In this document: in pieces, positions 10,140-23,519 of the stretch
How the letters are laid out: each line of letters begins with the position of its first letter
How positions within the stretch are numbered: position 1 is the first letter of the stretch
Assembly: GCA_000497125.2 (NCBI GenBank)
Contig: CM035323.1
Coordinates: 256,001-320,000, forward strand
Source: Spironucleus salmonicida
Lineage: Eukaryota; Fornicata; Diplomonadida; Hexamitidae
Reading direction: 5' to 3'
DNA length: 64,000 nt
Position numbers and translations under genes: made by a program
The notes under the pieces: model-generated
Databases searched by the model: none
What the model was told of the DNA's origin: nothing
What the model saw: the letters and a program-made list of their open reading frames with translations, nothing else

Positions 10140-11714
10140 TCAGACCGTAAAACTGTCTATCTGCTACTAAAAGTAGAGGTTCAGCTTTTTCAGATTTTCC
10201 ACTTCCTCGTCGTAGACGTTCAGGGGCTTCCGCTTGTCCTGGGATTGAATATTAGAGAGTTTTTCGTCAAAGCTTTTTAAAGCGTAGTCGATAGGGTTTA
10301 CTATAGTGTCTTTTGTAGGATTTGCTGGCTTTTATGATAATGTTGTTTATTTGGTGCGGATATGCTTAACTGCATAAGGGTCTTCCATTGTGGCATAGGG
10401 CTGATATTGCACTTTCTTAGGCGAAAATGCGATGTCTTAGGTGTCATCATATCGTGGAGCAATTTTTTACGGAGGTCTTAGCGCAGGCTTAATAGGTTTC
10501 CTAGCAACGATACCAGGGATTCTGCTTTGCACTTAATTTTAGGCCAATATAGGCTATTTAACTATTTTTGACTGTTCTGGACAAACTTGTTCCTGCTATT
10601 ATTTCGTGATTGTTTTGGTATTTTAGGGATTATGTGCAGTATTTGTAACTTTTAGAACATCTATATTCTCGTCACTAACGCTAATTTGTGATAATTCACA
10701 AATAGAAGACTGCTGAATAGCAGAACTGTGTTTTTTTAGTTACCCAGTAATTACTGGTTATGGTGTATCTTACCAATTTGTCTTCTGCTCCTGTAAATAA
10801 AGGATTTATTTTTACATTTGGAGCATTTACTCCTAAAGAATTTAATTTTACTGCAGCATAGATTTCTATTACTAAATAACCTAGTTTTGAGTTAAGTTTT
10901 AGCTTTAAATTTCGTGCTAGAATTCCTGATATATATTGACGCTAGAGGTAGGTTCCTCTGGTATGGATTAAACTGGTTCTAAGATTTCTAGTTGGGTGGG
11001 TTGGGCAGGTGATTTATTCAACAAATTGTCAATTTTGCTTAAAAGATCGTCCATTTTTTGTGTTTACTAATTAATAAAATCTGCTTAAATAACCGACTCG
11101 TGCTTATAGAATTGTCTTTAAACAAAATCTTCAGTTTCTTTGTCCAGCTCTTGGTCCTTAAGTTTTTTAATTCTGCTGATTTTTGAAGTAGGTGCAATAA
11201 GTGGAGATAGAGATTTCTACATATTCCTACTGGTAGGCTGAGACAGCTTAGCAGGGCTAGGGGTTGGAAAATGCAGACTGCTTTCTTGGGGATTTTAACG
11301 AGGCTTTCCCTTGAAGTTCCATTTCTCAACTTTAGGTGTAGGCTCATATCGTGGTATTTCAGAAGTTTCTAAAGGTATTGTTTCAGATATTTCAGTGTAT
11401 GATGATTCTGAGCTTTCGTCTTTTTAGTCAACAATTTTCCTTCTGAAAATTGGTCTATATGGTGAGTCTAGAGTATTCTACTCTTATTATTAATCTAATT
11501 ATTGTGGCGATGATTAAACTTACTAGAGCTTTGTATCTTATAAAATTCGCTCTGGAATCCCAGATTTTGACAGATGATATTAAGTCGGATCAGTTTCATC
11601 AATAATTGAATATTAATTAAAATCTCTGTCCTTTGTTGGATATTTCAGTATAATTTGTTTGGTTGGGGTGGATGATATTTTTTAAAACTGTGGGCGATTT
11701 TATGAAACCCTCAT
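10140..11714 (-). CDS. Disordered glutamine-rich protein (524 aa)
   Basis: 525 codons without TGA, ending in TGA. Largely disordered: Ser/Pro/Lys-rich in the first 200 residues (for example HFPTPSPAKLSQPTSRNM), a Gln-rich coiled segment around residues 270-320 (MLQQNQILQEQMLQMQKQI) and a more ordered Pro/Asp-containing C-terminus (NPIDYALKSFDEKLSNIQ). No catalytic motif. A scaffold in the flagellar, basal-body or adhesive cytoskeleton would fit the composition, but this is speculative. It is spaced 46 bases from the next gene downstream and 54 bases from the one upstream, all on the same strand. Confidence 0.65.
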
Positions 11715-11768
11715 TTATATTTTTAAAAATATATTTATAATACTATATATCTAAATCATTAAACTTTC

Positions 11769-13271
11769 TCAAAACCCACCAAAAATACATCCATCAATAA
11801 CTCCATACTTTACCTTAATTCCTTCTATTTCTTTCTAAATACCACTGTTACTGCATGCCAAATCCTTTTTTCGGGCATCAAGTTAGTTAACAAGTTGCTC
11901 ATATCTTTCACTATCAATTTCAAAGTTAATCACTTTATTCATTGATTTGACACAGTATATAAAAGATCCAGGTTATTAGCAGAATAAAAGTTATGTATTA
12001 TTATCAATAAAGTAATTATCAATTTCTAGTGTTATTTAATATAGCAAAGACTTCAATGATGTTATTGTTTAATGGTTCATACTTTATTATTATATTTCTA
12101 ATATATTTTTTAGTAAGCATAATTATTTATGATTTTCAATAAATTAAAATGAATCATCGAAATTGTTAAAATGAAACAATGGAGTTTAAGGAAATTATTG
12201 TTAACATATTTGACTAACCGAAAATTAAGACACCTACTTATATTGGTGCAATAGCTACTAATTAATTATACAGTTTAAAGATATTCTTACACATTAGTCC
12301 AATATATTTTCTGCACGGTTTAATAGATAGTAGTCATAGTTTAGTAAAATCGATAAAATTTAACTAAAAACTCTATAAATAGTAATAATAGATATATCTT
12401 ATTCGAAATTAACAGATTTTATATTTAGATAATCTAATTCTTATTAAATTTCTGAACTAGATAAAATCTATAAATCTGGATACTGTTACATTGAATAATT
12501 TAGCAACTCATCAATCATATTAAATTATGTAACTTCTTCGATAGTGCTAGACTGTGGCGTGAAAGATTCAATCTTTGGAGTAGAAAAATATGAAGTTTAA
12601 GAAACAGCTTCTAATTAAAATGTATAGATTTAGGTAATTTCTAATATTTTTTAGAAATTAAATTCATTGAGTAATTATTTTATCGTAAAATAAGCAGGAT
12701 TAAGACAATTTTCAAAAACAATTTTTTCTGTCTGCTAAATAATTTTGTCTAAATTTTCATACTCAAAATGACTTAGAAACTCCTCATTTTCAAAATTAAA
12801 TTATACATTAAATATTTTTGATGCAGATTATATTGATGCAACCAAGACGGCATTAGGGCAATAGTCTATACATGATTACAATGAAAAGAATTACATAAAA
12901 ATCTATTTAGCGATAATACAAATTTCACTACCATATTCTAAGTCATCAGTTAGGTATTCTGCTTAGTTTATAGTATGAAATATCTTACATTTTTCTTCAA
13001 ACAATGAAAGATCCGAAAACTCGTCGATTTCGTTTAATATTTTTGGAGTTTTTAAGTTCTTCTTCAATTAAAGCTCATAAATTTTGGCTGAGGGTGGAGG
13101 GTGTAAAGGAGAAAATATTTTTGGTGTGGAAATAATTACAGGCTAATTATTTAAATTTTATGGTGATGTGGATGTCCTGAATGTAAATTATTGTCGTGAG
13201 TGCATTGCCCTTATTCGAGCATTAGAGTTATTCTGTATTCTGATATCTAAAAGTTATGCTTCACTGTACAT
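11769..13271 (-). CDS. Possible cyclin-fold protein (500 aa)
   Basis: 501 codons open in very AT-rich DNA, closed by TGA. Residues ~85-200 (YLTDDLEYGSEICIIAKQIF, then NAVLVASIQSASKIFNVQF) have the helix pattern of a cyclin box, including an L.AS...ASK-like helix 3. A second helical block follows around residues 280-340. If correct it would regulate a CDK-type kinase, but the resemblance is by eye and weak. The N-terminus is Thr/Ser/Pro-rich (RTSTSPQNLNNQ). It has the same orientation as, and tight spacing to, the two Gln-rich genes. Confidence 0.5.
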
Positions 13272-14396
13272 TTAGAATTTTGAATATTTATGTAGAATAC
13301 AATAATATATTAAAATTAATAGTTTATCGAAGAGCAAGTAAATAATGTAGATTAATTTAAAAATAAAATAGCTTATATTATTAAAACAATTTAAAGCTGT
13401 AGATGATTTTATATCAAATAAATATCTATACTACTCATTTATACAACGCTATAAAAATTAATACGTAAATGATTTGCCAGGTGTTTAGTTTTTCTTAATT
13501 GACAAAATCTATAGGAAGTATTGAGAATCTAAGAAATTATTTATATCAAATGTGAATAATGTTAAACACTATACTAAATATATGTTATAACAAACTTATA
13601 ATTCTTATTATTCTAAACGTTGCGCATTTTTAAAGATTGTCAAAAATTTATTATTCATTATCATTATCAACCAATATTCTAGTTCATTGCAGAGATTTAA
13701 ATAATTGTCATAGAATTAAAAGTAATGAAATTGGTTGTTATATTAGGTATGCAAGTTAGTTTTTTTCGTATAATAAAAGAAACTACATGTTCTGAATTAA
13801 AAATATGATTTAAGTATGTGGATAATCTTCACACTAATAATATTCTATTGGTTATAATGTTAATTCTTACCTGAAGATAATCCCATGCTGAGTTAATTAA
13901 CAAGACAATTCAACATGCAATGATTCGTAATAATACCTTTAATTTGATATTAGTACGCATAAAATATAAAATATCATAATAATGATATAAAAGTATAGCA
14001 CTTGTAAATAATATCAATAAAGAACAGTAGATATAGATTCTATTTAAATTTTAAAAAATTATCGTGGCTAAGTTAATAATGTCTACTATCAGTTAAAGAA
14101 TGCAATTAAATTTTATTAAAAATTATTTGCTTCTCTATAAACTTTGGTAACTATTTTGTTATTTCATACAAAAATGGTGTAGTTAATTCTTAGTTCTGTA
14201 TAAGTAATATAACTTTATACTATTTATTATTTCGATTCATATGATAATAATACTAGGGTTACTGAATACCTATAATATTCATATCACCACTAAATAGATC
14301 TTTATCAACTATGTAAAAGAATGTATAATGTTTTTTAGATATGAGATAATGTTATGAAATAAGTAAAAATAATAATATTAGTTAATTCCAATTGCT
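13272..14396. other. AT-rich spacer (about 1.1 kb)
   Basis: Frequent TGA on both strands and no frame above about 60 codons noticed. No RNA gene, repeat array or mobile element recognised. Confidence 0.5.
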
Positions 14397-16520
14397 TCAC
14401 AAAAATGCTTAAAGTTCTTTAGGCGAGAAAATGATTCCTTTTTCTACGTCACTTTTCAAAAATGTACTTTCGTAAAGATAGCAGAAAAATACTGTATCTA
14501 TAACTATGCTGATTATATTCATTATATAGTAGCTTAGAATGTAACTTCCTATTGTAGAAACAATAATAGGAGCCACTACCATTTCAGGTTACGAAGTTGA
14601 TTTTACTAAGAAATAACAAATGACTCCGGAAGATACAGAGATTAATATCTTACCAACAAATAAGAAAAACTTTGAAATACCTTTTACGCCTACAGAAGTA
14701 AATAACGATCCAAGAATGAGTCTCAGAGTTTTCCCAGTAGCTATAAAATAACCATCACCGGTTATTGCAGCGCATACTTGTATGTTTCTATTTATCCACT
14801 CAGTTATTTTTTGAAGACAGCGAAGACAGCACCTAGTAAACCAAACAGCTGCTTAAATTATCTTAGATTATGCCAGTTTATTACTAGCTTCCATACGTTT
14901 TACAATATATTCAAAACACCATCTTAGTAAGACTACAAACGCCGTTATAAAAGATGTAACTAGTACAGTACCAAATGATTTAAAATAGCATTTTAACGCA
15001 TTTGAGAATAATTTAGGGATACGAGCGCTCTTATCCTCGGTAAAATACCATTGTACTACGCACGCGGAGACAATATATTCAAATGAGCAGTAAATAATAA
15101 AGAATCCCCAGATAATTGTGAAAATCATACTGACAAAGTAAAACACCTGCAAATACTAGGTTTCTGGTATTATTAACCCATCAGTGTCGACCATTTTTAT
15201 GAAGCTGAAGCTGTTCGTTAAGGCATCATAATTCCCAGAAATGTAGTAAAAGTATGTTAGCGGTACGGTCCATGCGACATGAATTAGACTAAATACCACG
15301 AAAATGATGGGAAGAAAGAATACAAACCATGTACGCGTTAGCGATGTCAGTGCAGCCTTAATCGTGCCGCTAGCTATCAAAATAGCCTTCGAGAAAATCA
15401 AAATCATGATAACAAGAACTCCAGCTACAATAGACATAAGGATACCGCCACTCAAGAACCATGTGTACTGGTTTTTGAGCGACTGATTAAAAATACCAAA
15501 CGCCTCCTGTTGGAACCGAAACTGAGCTTCGATGAAGAGGTAGTTGCTGAATAAGATATACATTCCGAAACCGAGAGCACCAAGGCCACAAACCATGGTA
15601 AAACCTAACGTAAAACCGACCAAGAAACGCAAAAGGATCAAGTAAACTACCATCAGCGCCACAGACAGCCCAATAGAAGCTAAAACGTAGCTCCAGTGCG
15701 CCTCGATCTCCGTCACGAAACTACCGGCGATGCCGCTGAAAAAGCCCTCCAAATAGGTCGAGATCCCGCCAATGACCTACAGCTGCTAAATCGTTTTTAT
15801 GTAGTCGATACCGCAATAATCGATGCCAATAGCGCTAAAAATCGTCACCGGCGCACTGTCGCTAGATAGCTTATGGCACATGTTCCCCAGGTACGTGTTG
15901 CTAACATCGACCTTCACGGCGGCCTACAGCATGCTATCCAGCGCTGCGGAGGTCTGGAAGACATCCGTTTCTGTCGCAGTCGCAATTTTGTTGTAGAGGG
16001 CCAGGAACTCAGCTGAACACAGCATTTGCTTCCCAGATGCACTGCAGTCCTAGTTCTTGGGGACGCACACGAATCCCGATAGCGTTTGGAACGCCTTGGT
16101 AGCGCTTTGATCGCTGTTCCAGGTCTGCGCGCTCCTGAAGAGTATTTTGGAGGCAGTGGAGTTGAAGATACCACCCGATTGGAGTGTTGCACAGTCGAAG
16201 CTCGACTGTGCCACAGCGACGAAGACGGGGCAGAACGCTGTGATCTGGGCGAAGTTCGTCAGAAACGTCGAAAAGTCGGATGCGAAGGGGTCGATTTGCG
16301 TGGCCTGACCACAAATTCGGCGGTTTCCATCTGACGGGGATATGATAATAGTAGTCCTGCTAATATCACTGGAGATGTTAGTTTGCGTTGCGAAAATGGC
16401 GATAATGAACGCTATCCAGCCTAAGAAAAACAGGATGCACAAAATATCACGAGATTTGCGCGTATGGGGCTGCGCGAGCGTGCAGTGGTAGGTGGGTTCG
16501 GTGGTGCGTTTATTACGCAT
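14397..16520 (-). CDS. Choline transporter-like protein (SLC44/CTL family)
   Basis: 707 residues, the usual SLC44 length. The layout matches the family: cytosolic N-terminus, TM1 (ILCILFFLGWIAFIIAIF), a large ~200-residue extracellular loop with several Cys, then about nine membrane segments. Family signatures near the C-terminus are seen: VVQWYF, the CLRCLQKITEWINRNIQ loop and an AITGDGYF segment. These proteins carry choline or ethanolamine and supply phospholipid head groups. An alternative start at 16601 would add 27 residues. Several TAA/TAG Gln codons interrupt the conserved region in the standard code. Confidence 0.85.
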
Positions 16521-17168
16521 TTCTGAGTTTTGTTTGAGGGGTTCTAAATAAATAAATATAAATATGCAATTTTTGAAACTAAAGATTCTTAGTTTTTTCA
16601 TAGGAGGATTTAGTGTGTTAACTGAGCAAATTTCAAAAAAGTGGTTGAAAATGGTTTAATAGAAAATTAGGGTGTGAAGCGGTTGAAAACGGCTGTTTAT
16701 GACGGAAATTATTCAAGAAATGTATGGTTAGAGGGAAATGTGTGAAATGACGTTTTCGTGGCAGTGATAATTAGGTGATTTTGCGTCAAGATGTCACAGC
16801 GTGGGAGCTGATTGCTTCTGAGACAAAATAGGATAATTATAACGGATTATGTATAGGATTCCGTTAGAATAAATAATTATCGTGTTTTTAGAAAACTTGG
16901 TTAAAATTAGGGCTTTTGTTACTCTCTATTAAAATATAACGATTCCTTTGCATGCTGTATTTACTTTAGGCATCCCTGCGTATATTTTAGCTTTTTGTTT
17001 TTAAAGCGTACTCGATAAACTATTTGAATAATGTTTTTATTATACTTTTTGGGTTTTGAAGAACCTGAAAACCTATAGTAATTAAATGTTAGAATAAAGA
17101 AACCAAAAAAGGATGTTGCATATTATGGTAGGCTGGTCATTCGTTAGGGTTTCCATTTCCTTAAAGTA
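16521..17168. other. Intergenic region between divergent transporter and phosphoesterase genes
   Basis: AT-rich, with an imperfect direct repeat of GTGGTTGAAAATGG / GCGGTTGAAAACGG near 16650-16695. No gene seen apart from a possible 27-residue N-terminal extension of the transporter. Confidence 0.4.
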
Positions 17169-18728
17169 ATGGGGTGCGATACTTAGTCACTTCGAATCAT
17201 ACACTCATCTGACACGCATGGGTGGTTGTGGGGAGATCCCCATATACCTTAAATCAATGCGGGCTTCGCTGGAATTTTAGCCTTTATGCGACAGTAGAGA
17301 ATTTTAAATCCGGAAACATTTGTATTTGATTCTGGTGATTTCATCATGGGAAACGGTCTGTCTGATGCTGATACTGATGTCCCGATAGGGCAGTTTGTTT
17401 ATTAAATGTGGGATAAGGCACTAAAGGCTGATCACTATTACGATGCCATTACATTGGGAAATCATGACTTAATGTTAGAGGATTCTCTTAAATATTTACT
17501 ATTCAAGTCTGATGTTGCTACTAGTTCTACTACTACCAATGAATGGTATAAAAACGAAGACAAGAATCCAGGGGAGCGGTGGAGAATTATTAAAAATGGT
17601 AATTTAACCACTTTAGTTGCCGGGTTTATGTACAACTTTAACTCATAAGACCCACTTGTGGTTAAAGACTTCAAAGCAGTCTTCGATTAGGATTAAAAAT
17701 TCAAAACATTACTCTAAAACGAAAAACCAGATTTTATTACTATATTAATCCACGCAGGATATCATTAACATCCTGAAAATGCATATTTTATGTACTAAGG
17801 GATCCGATAATATACAGACTGTCCTGTTCTTGTGTTAGGTGGACATGAACATTAAACGGCATATGATTACAAGATAAGCACAGCTTTGATTAATGGGAGA
17901 TTGAAATGGTATCATAGAGAAGTGAATACAAAATGGGAGGGAATATTCACAGATACTTATGATAAAAATTTTGTATATGCAGAGACTAAGAATTATTTTA
18001 GGGCTTTATCATTAATAGACATTTAATTTGAAAGTTAAAAGTCCCCTAATGGGTCAAAAATAATTAAATCAGTCAAGTTCACAGAATAAATAACAAATTT
18101 AGACGAATTAGCAAAACTTTCTAACAAATAGACCAAGACGTTCTTGAACCCATTTGAGCAATAGTTAAATTCCACTATATAAGCTGAAGTTAAACGACTT
18201 GATCTTCTCACAGTAATAGGAAAGGCTCCAATGAACTATATCATGTTGAATCCTAATTATTTGACTGATTAATCTTCGATTTGGAACTTGTGGTTTACGT
18301 AAATGGTCCCAATGATACTTTATCCGAGCGGAAAATTAACTAATAAAACCGTACATTTTTTAGGAACCTCATTTTTCCCTAGTGATATTGTTAAGGGCGA
18401 TGTCTTAAAAAATGATTATTACTTAACAATACCTTATACTTAGGAATTTTTTGTTATTTACAGAGATGTTAAAGCTGCCGATTTGAAGCTTTGTTTTAGC
18501 CAGATGAATAAAAAAAGTGCGATAGAAGGATTCATGAAATATTTTGACCTTCCAGTAATTATTACTATTGAAGATTCAGAAATATTAGATGTAGTCTGTA
18601 CTGACTATGATGGCACAAGATTAAATGCTAAATTTAAAGAACATAGTATGGAATACACACATGAATCTTTTGGTAGTCTCTCACCATTCGATATTTACAA
18701 ATAATATGTGCTGCAATATTTTCAGTGA
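17169..18728 (+). CDS. Metallophosphoesterase / 5'-nucleotidase family protein
   Basis: 519 residues. Calcineurin-like metal-binding motifs appear in order: IIHSSDTHGW (DxH), FVFDSGDFIMGN (GDxx), TLGNHDLM (GNHD), ILIHAGYH and LVLGGHEH (GHxH). A 5'-nucleotidase C-terminal-like domain follows (residues ~300-490). Such enzymes release phosphate from nucleotides or sugar nucleotides. There is no signal peptide; the protein begins MGC, a context for N-myristoylation plus palmitoylation, shared with the glucokinase in this window. The codon before the ATG offers no better start. The metal ligands look intact, so it is likely active. Substrate unknown. Confidence 0.85.
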
Positions 18729-19010
18729 TTGCTTTCTTAAAATATAATTTATTTATCTATTTAACTCTAAAATTTTAATAATTTAATCTAGTCTTCCCAT
18801 AATAGGGCGCAGTATTAAATTAAATTATTAAAAATAATAATTATCAATGCATAAAATTGTGTTGCAGTTAAACAGTTTAATGAAAAATCATGCTTTAAGC
18901 CTTAGATATATGAGTACGCATAAATAATGAATTTAAACTTAAAAAATGTTATAAATAAATTTTCCTTATTAATAACTACAATATCACTTACTATCACTAT
19001 ATTACTAATA

Positions 19011-20573
19011 TCACCATTTCAAACTAGCAATATTACAGAAACTAAAACCAGCTTGTATTTCAATATAACTATTTTGAAGAGTATTTGAGGTTACTTCAGA
19101 TGTTTAACCACTTTCTATCTGATCACGTACTTTGGAATCGTCAACCTCAATGGTAACGTTCTGATAACGACTAAGATAGTAAGTTAATCTCTCTATTGAG
19201 ATTCGTTTCGCTGGATCTTCAACTAAACATTACTCTATTATAGGACAGTTTTAAATATACTCTCGTAGCATTATTCCAACTGACCATACATCAATAGGAA
19301 ATGAGACTTTCGCTCCATTTAACACTTCTGGAGCAATATAGCCAATTGTACCCGCAAACCTTGAAGAAACTTATCCTTCAATTACAAGTTCATTGCTTCC
19401 AAAATCACCTAACTATGCATGAAAATCTGAATGAATAAATACATTATCTGGCTTCACATCTCTATGCACGACACCCTTTAGTTTGAGATTATATAATGCT
19501 TTAGTTACATTGTAAAAGATTTTTAATATTTATTGTTGGTTTAACTACGGCTAAAAGAGTCGCAAAAATTTTCTCAAGTCTCCATAGTAAGCATGATCTT
19601 ACATAAGTATGATATATGTAAATCCACAAATTATTACTTTTTAGACATTTTCAATTTTCACAACATAATTTGATGCTCCAAATGAAAAGAGGCACATAAC
19701 TTCCGAGTAAGCGATATTCATTTACTTTTAGTTTTCAACCCTGATACCCTTAATTACAAAGTTTTAACCACCCTCGTTAGTGACTCTATAAATGGTTCCA
19801 TAAGAACCTTGACCAATTAGAACATAATTACTAAGTCTTCTTCGCTTGAAATACTCGCCAATAGAGTTACTTATCGAATTTGGAAGAGATTTAAAGTACT
19901 TAAGCATTGGATTCATTTTTTATTAATTAATGCTAAAAAATTCTAAATACCCTATGCGCTCTTCAGGGTTAGTCTTAAATGCCATAGCTAAGGTTTCCAC
20001 TATCAAGCGACTCTATATATTTAAAGATTACAAGAACTCTACTTATGTCATATTTTTGGACTTTTCTTCTAAGTGTAAATAATCTTCGGCAACCATTTTA
20101 CAAAAAATACGGGCCAGAGTCCAAAAGTCAGCCTTTTCAGTAACTTAGCCAAGCCTCAATTCTGGTGGGTCCCATATTCCATAGTTCCTGTCATCAGATA
20201 GCACTTTTAAAATCCTAAAAATATTTATTTTAACTTTAACTTTAAACTTTTTGTTTACTTTTTTAATGACAAAATCATTAATTCCGTAACCACCAAAACA
20301 TAATTTGTGTGTTGCAAATTGAAATGCTGCCTACGTACACTCTATAAAGATCTAAATAGCTTCTAATAGTACAAACATTTTATTTTTTTCTTTGTATTCG
20401 AGTAAAGTCTAGTTGAAAGGACTATGTGTGATTTAGATGCAATCTGCTTAAATTGTATAATGAAATTATACGACAGATGAAATAACTTACATTTTCTATA
20501 ATACAGATTCTAATTTCTAAATATCAACAGAAGCTGGGATTTTAGCTGTTAATACAAATTTACTTTTACTCAT
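19011..20573 (-). CDS. Tandem pseudokinase-kinase protein (520 aa)
   Basis: One continuous frame of 521 codons. Residues ~1-215 resemble a kinase C-lobe only: IWDPPELRLG (APE-like), EKADFWTLARIFCKM (helix F) and AFKTNPEERI (helix I). There is no glycine loop, no HRD and no DFG (KLCFGGYGIND stands where HRD-N is expected). Residues ~235-445 are a complete, apparently active kinase: GQGSYG, VIK, VVHRDVKPDN, LGDFG, GTIGYIAPE and DVWSVG. The catalytic Lys, Asp and metal-binding Asp are present. The order recalls the regulatory pseudokinase plus kinase of JAKs, but independent origin is likely. The join (INQQKMNPMLKYF) contains TAA TAA, so the standard code would split it. Confidence 0.8.
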
Positions 20574-20879
20574 TTATTTTAATTGTATTGTTAATACATT
20601 TTAATCAAATATAATAAGAATTAAGAAAAACAATAAATGCTATTTTATATAAATTAAATAGCTTAATAAAAATTTTAAAACGAAACTAATATGCTAAGTA
20701 GTCTCTAATATAATTAATTTATTATTTTCTAAAGCACATTTAATTATATGATTTGGTAATACGTTATCAGGTCAAGTATTTAACAGGTTTATAGAACATG
20801 TATACTTTATATTTTGGCTATAATATTCGCATGCGTAAAAATTTAAAAACGGGTTTGTATAAGATATTAGTCTTATATA
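20574..20879. other. AT-rich spacer
   Basis: Nothing recognised. Confidence 0.4.
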
Positions 20880-21473
20880 TCAATACTTTTAATATATAAA
20901 AATAGATATCAGATTGTTTAGTTAAGCGTATTATTTGCTCAATTTTGCAAGCGACTTATTCGTACTCATTATTCCTATCCTTACATTAGCGACAATGGAT
21001 ATTATTAGTTTCAGACCAGAAACTGTAAGAAACTAAGATTTAATGATTATTATTATATATTATAGATTAATCTCATATTTATTTATCGCGGCAATCATGA
21101 AACAGATTGGAAGGCGTTTAGACTCGAAAAATCCACGATTCGTACTCAATAACTTGCAAAGAAACAAACTAAACCAAAATTAAACATATGTTTGTACCAC
21201 CTAGAGAATAACGTTTCTTCTACTTTCTCCGTGGAGCAGCAGGCTTCCACCGTCAATTTCTGGCACGAAAAAGCTCATTTTCAGGTATATTTACATATAA
21301 ATTAGGAGAAGCACAGCTATTACAGAAATAATCAGCGTTTCTGACATTTAGACCCGCGGTGCAATTTCTAGTAGATCCAGCCTATCGCTTCTACTTACAC
21401 TTTTTAGCATGTTTGTTTCCATGAAAAGCTCCACAATACCCTTATTGGAATTCGGCAACTAAGTCATTCTCAT
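20880..21473 (-). CDS. Doubtful small membrane protein (197 aa)
   Basis: 198 codons open, ending in TGA. The N-terminal part (to about residue 95) has better composition and one clear hydrophobic helix, SETLIISVIAVLLLIYM; the C-terminal part is AT-rich and could be noncoding. The opposite strand is also open for over 150 codons, so the coding strand is not certain. No family recognised. It is divergent from the MCM gene. Confidence 0.35.
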
Positions 21474-21590
21474 TTCATTTGATTTCCATTAATCTTTCTA
21501 TTCCCCACTCCACTCATTTTCACTCCTCTTCCCTCCCTTCCATCCAAATTTTCAAAATACTATAATTATTATATATTATATAACATGTTA

Positions 21591-21597
21591 CCACTCC
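21591..21597 (+). promoter_or_regulatory. CCACTCC start-proximal element (MCM)
   Basis: CCACTCC lies 11 bases before the ATG at 21609, arguing for that start instead of the ATG at 21585, which lies upstream of the element. Confidence 0.4.
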
Positions 21598-21608
21598 ACT
21601 TTTTCAAA

Positions 21609-23519
21609 ATGGACCCTTTCCAGGCGAACGATCCGATCCAGCAAGTAGCAGCCCAGCCGGCCAACCATCATGCCTCCTGGACAACAGAGACCTTTGTGGA
21701 CCGATTCAGCGCCTTCCTGACCAACTTTCGCGACCCCGACCTCGGTTACATTTACCAAATTCCACCCTACAATATCTCTCTAGAATACGTATAATAATAC
21801 GATTACGAACTTTATGACGCGATTTCGCTCCACCCTTTCCGCTCCTTTTCCGCTGCTAATCAAATTGGCCCGGCAACTTTCCACTTCACGTCCGTCCACT
21901 CCGCATTTTCCCCTCAAAATCTATCAAATCTCAACGTCAATAAACTCATTTCCGTGCGCGGAATTGCAGTTTCCACTTCCACAATTCAGAGCAAAATCGC
22001 GACGGCGACCGGAATTTGCAGAAGTTGTGGAGCGGCAATTAAAGTGGAAATTCAAAATCAAATTGAATTTCCCGTAAGTTGCAAACCGGAATGTGGCAAA
22101 AATCCCTACATTTTGAACAGCCAATTGAGCGTCTACAAAGACGTCCAAAACCTCAAAATCGCAGCGGTTTCGAGCCTCGAAAAGACGCTTTCCTGCACGC
22201 TCGAAAACGCGATTTGCGACGAGCAAATTCTCGCCGGAAACGAGCTGATCCTGACCGGAATTTTGACCCCAAAATCGAACTTTTACGCCCTAAACTGCCT
22301 GGGCGTCACGAATTTCAACTTTTTGCACCACTCCGAAAATTTTACAGTTTCTGAAATTAATATATTTAAAAAGATATAATAACCAATATAATATATCGCT
22401 CCACATATTTCAGGTCACGAAAACATCAAACTCGCGATCTGCCTAATGCTGGTCCAGGGGACCACGAAATTCACCCCAGACGGCTCTCGCATGCGCGGCC
22501 AGATCCACGTTCTGCTGCTATCAGATCCGGGCGTCGGCAAGTCAGAATTGCTCAAAACGGCCTCAAAATTGAGCAAAATTTCAGTCCTGACGTCCGGACG
22601 CGGAACGACATCCGCAGGGCTCACGGCGGCCGTTATTCGCGACTCTTTAACAGGCGAATACAACCTCGAGGGCGGCGCGCTCGTCGTCGCGAATAACGGC
22701 ATTTTGTGCCTCGACGAGTTCGACAAAGCGCGCGCAGAGGACGTCGTGGCGCTCCACGAGGCCATGGAACAGGGCACAATAAGCGTTTCCAAGGCCGGCG
22801 TGCAGACGATTTTGAGCACGAAAGTGAGCGTTTTCGCGGCCGCAAATCCCGTTTTCGGGCGCTACGATGAGCTCAAAAGCATAAGCGAGCAGATTGACCT
22901 CCCGGAGACGATTGCGAGCCGATTTGACCTTATTTTCCTTATGAAAGACCTTCCAGACGAAAAATTGGACTATGAGGTCGCTGGGATGATTTACGAGAAG
23001 AAATAGAGCGGAAAAGTCGAATTCGACGAGCAAATTTTGATGAGATTTTTTTAGTATTGTTAGAGTATATAAGTGATAATGTCAAAAGAAGCGGAGGTGT
23101 ACTTGACCGATTTTTACGTGAATTTGAGGAAGCAGAATAACGTTTTACCGGTTACGGTGCGGTAGCTAGAGGGCCTGATTCGGCTCAGCGAGGCGATTAC
23201 GAAGCTCGATCTGCGCACGTACGTGACCGTTTCGGACGCCGAAAAAGCGGTCGAATTGTACGTTTTCTCGTGCCAGAACATCCAGCAGAGCGAGCTGGGA
23301 AAGGAAATCAGCAAAAGCAGCGCCGGGGCCGTCAACTTCGCAATGGGAATTCTGCGCAGCAAAATGGCCCTCAAAATGGTCGTAAACGAGAAGGAGCTCG
23401 TTCGTGAATGCGCAATGATCGGCGGTTAGGAGGGCGCGTTAGTTTATGCGCTTGGGATGATGGTGCAGAACGGTGAGATCGAACGCGTGCGCGGGCGGCA
23501 GGTTATGCGGGTTAAGTGA
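21609..23519 (+). CDS. MCM replicative helicase subunit (MCM2-7 family, MCM5-like)
   Basis: 636 residues. The N-terminal domain carries a zinc finger (CRSC...CKPEC). The AAA+ part has SGHENIK, Walker A DPGVGKSELL, the helix-2 insert with GLTAAVIRD, Walker B LCLDEFDK, HEAMEQGTISVSKAG, sensor AAANPVFGRYD and the arginine finger SRFD. A winged-helix-like C-terminus follows. MCM subunits form the hexameric replicative helicase. FGRYDE and the short length point to MCM5, but the paralogue needs a tree. Several TAA/TAG Gln codons fall in conserved linkers (KKIQQPIQYIAPH), showing that no intron is present there. Confidence 0.9.
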
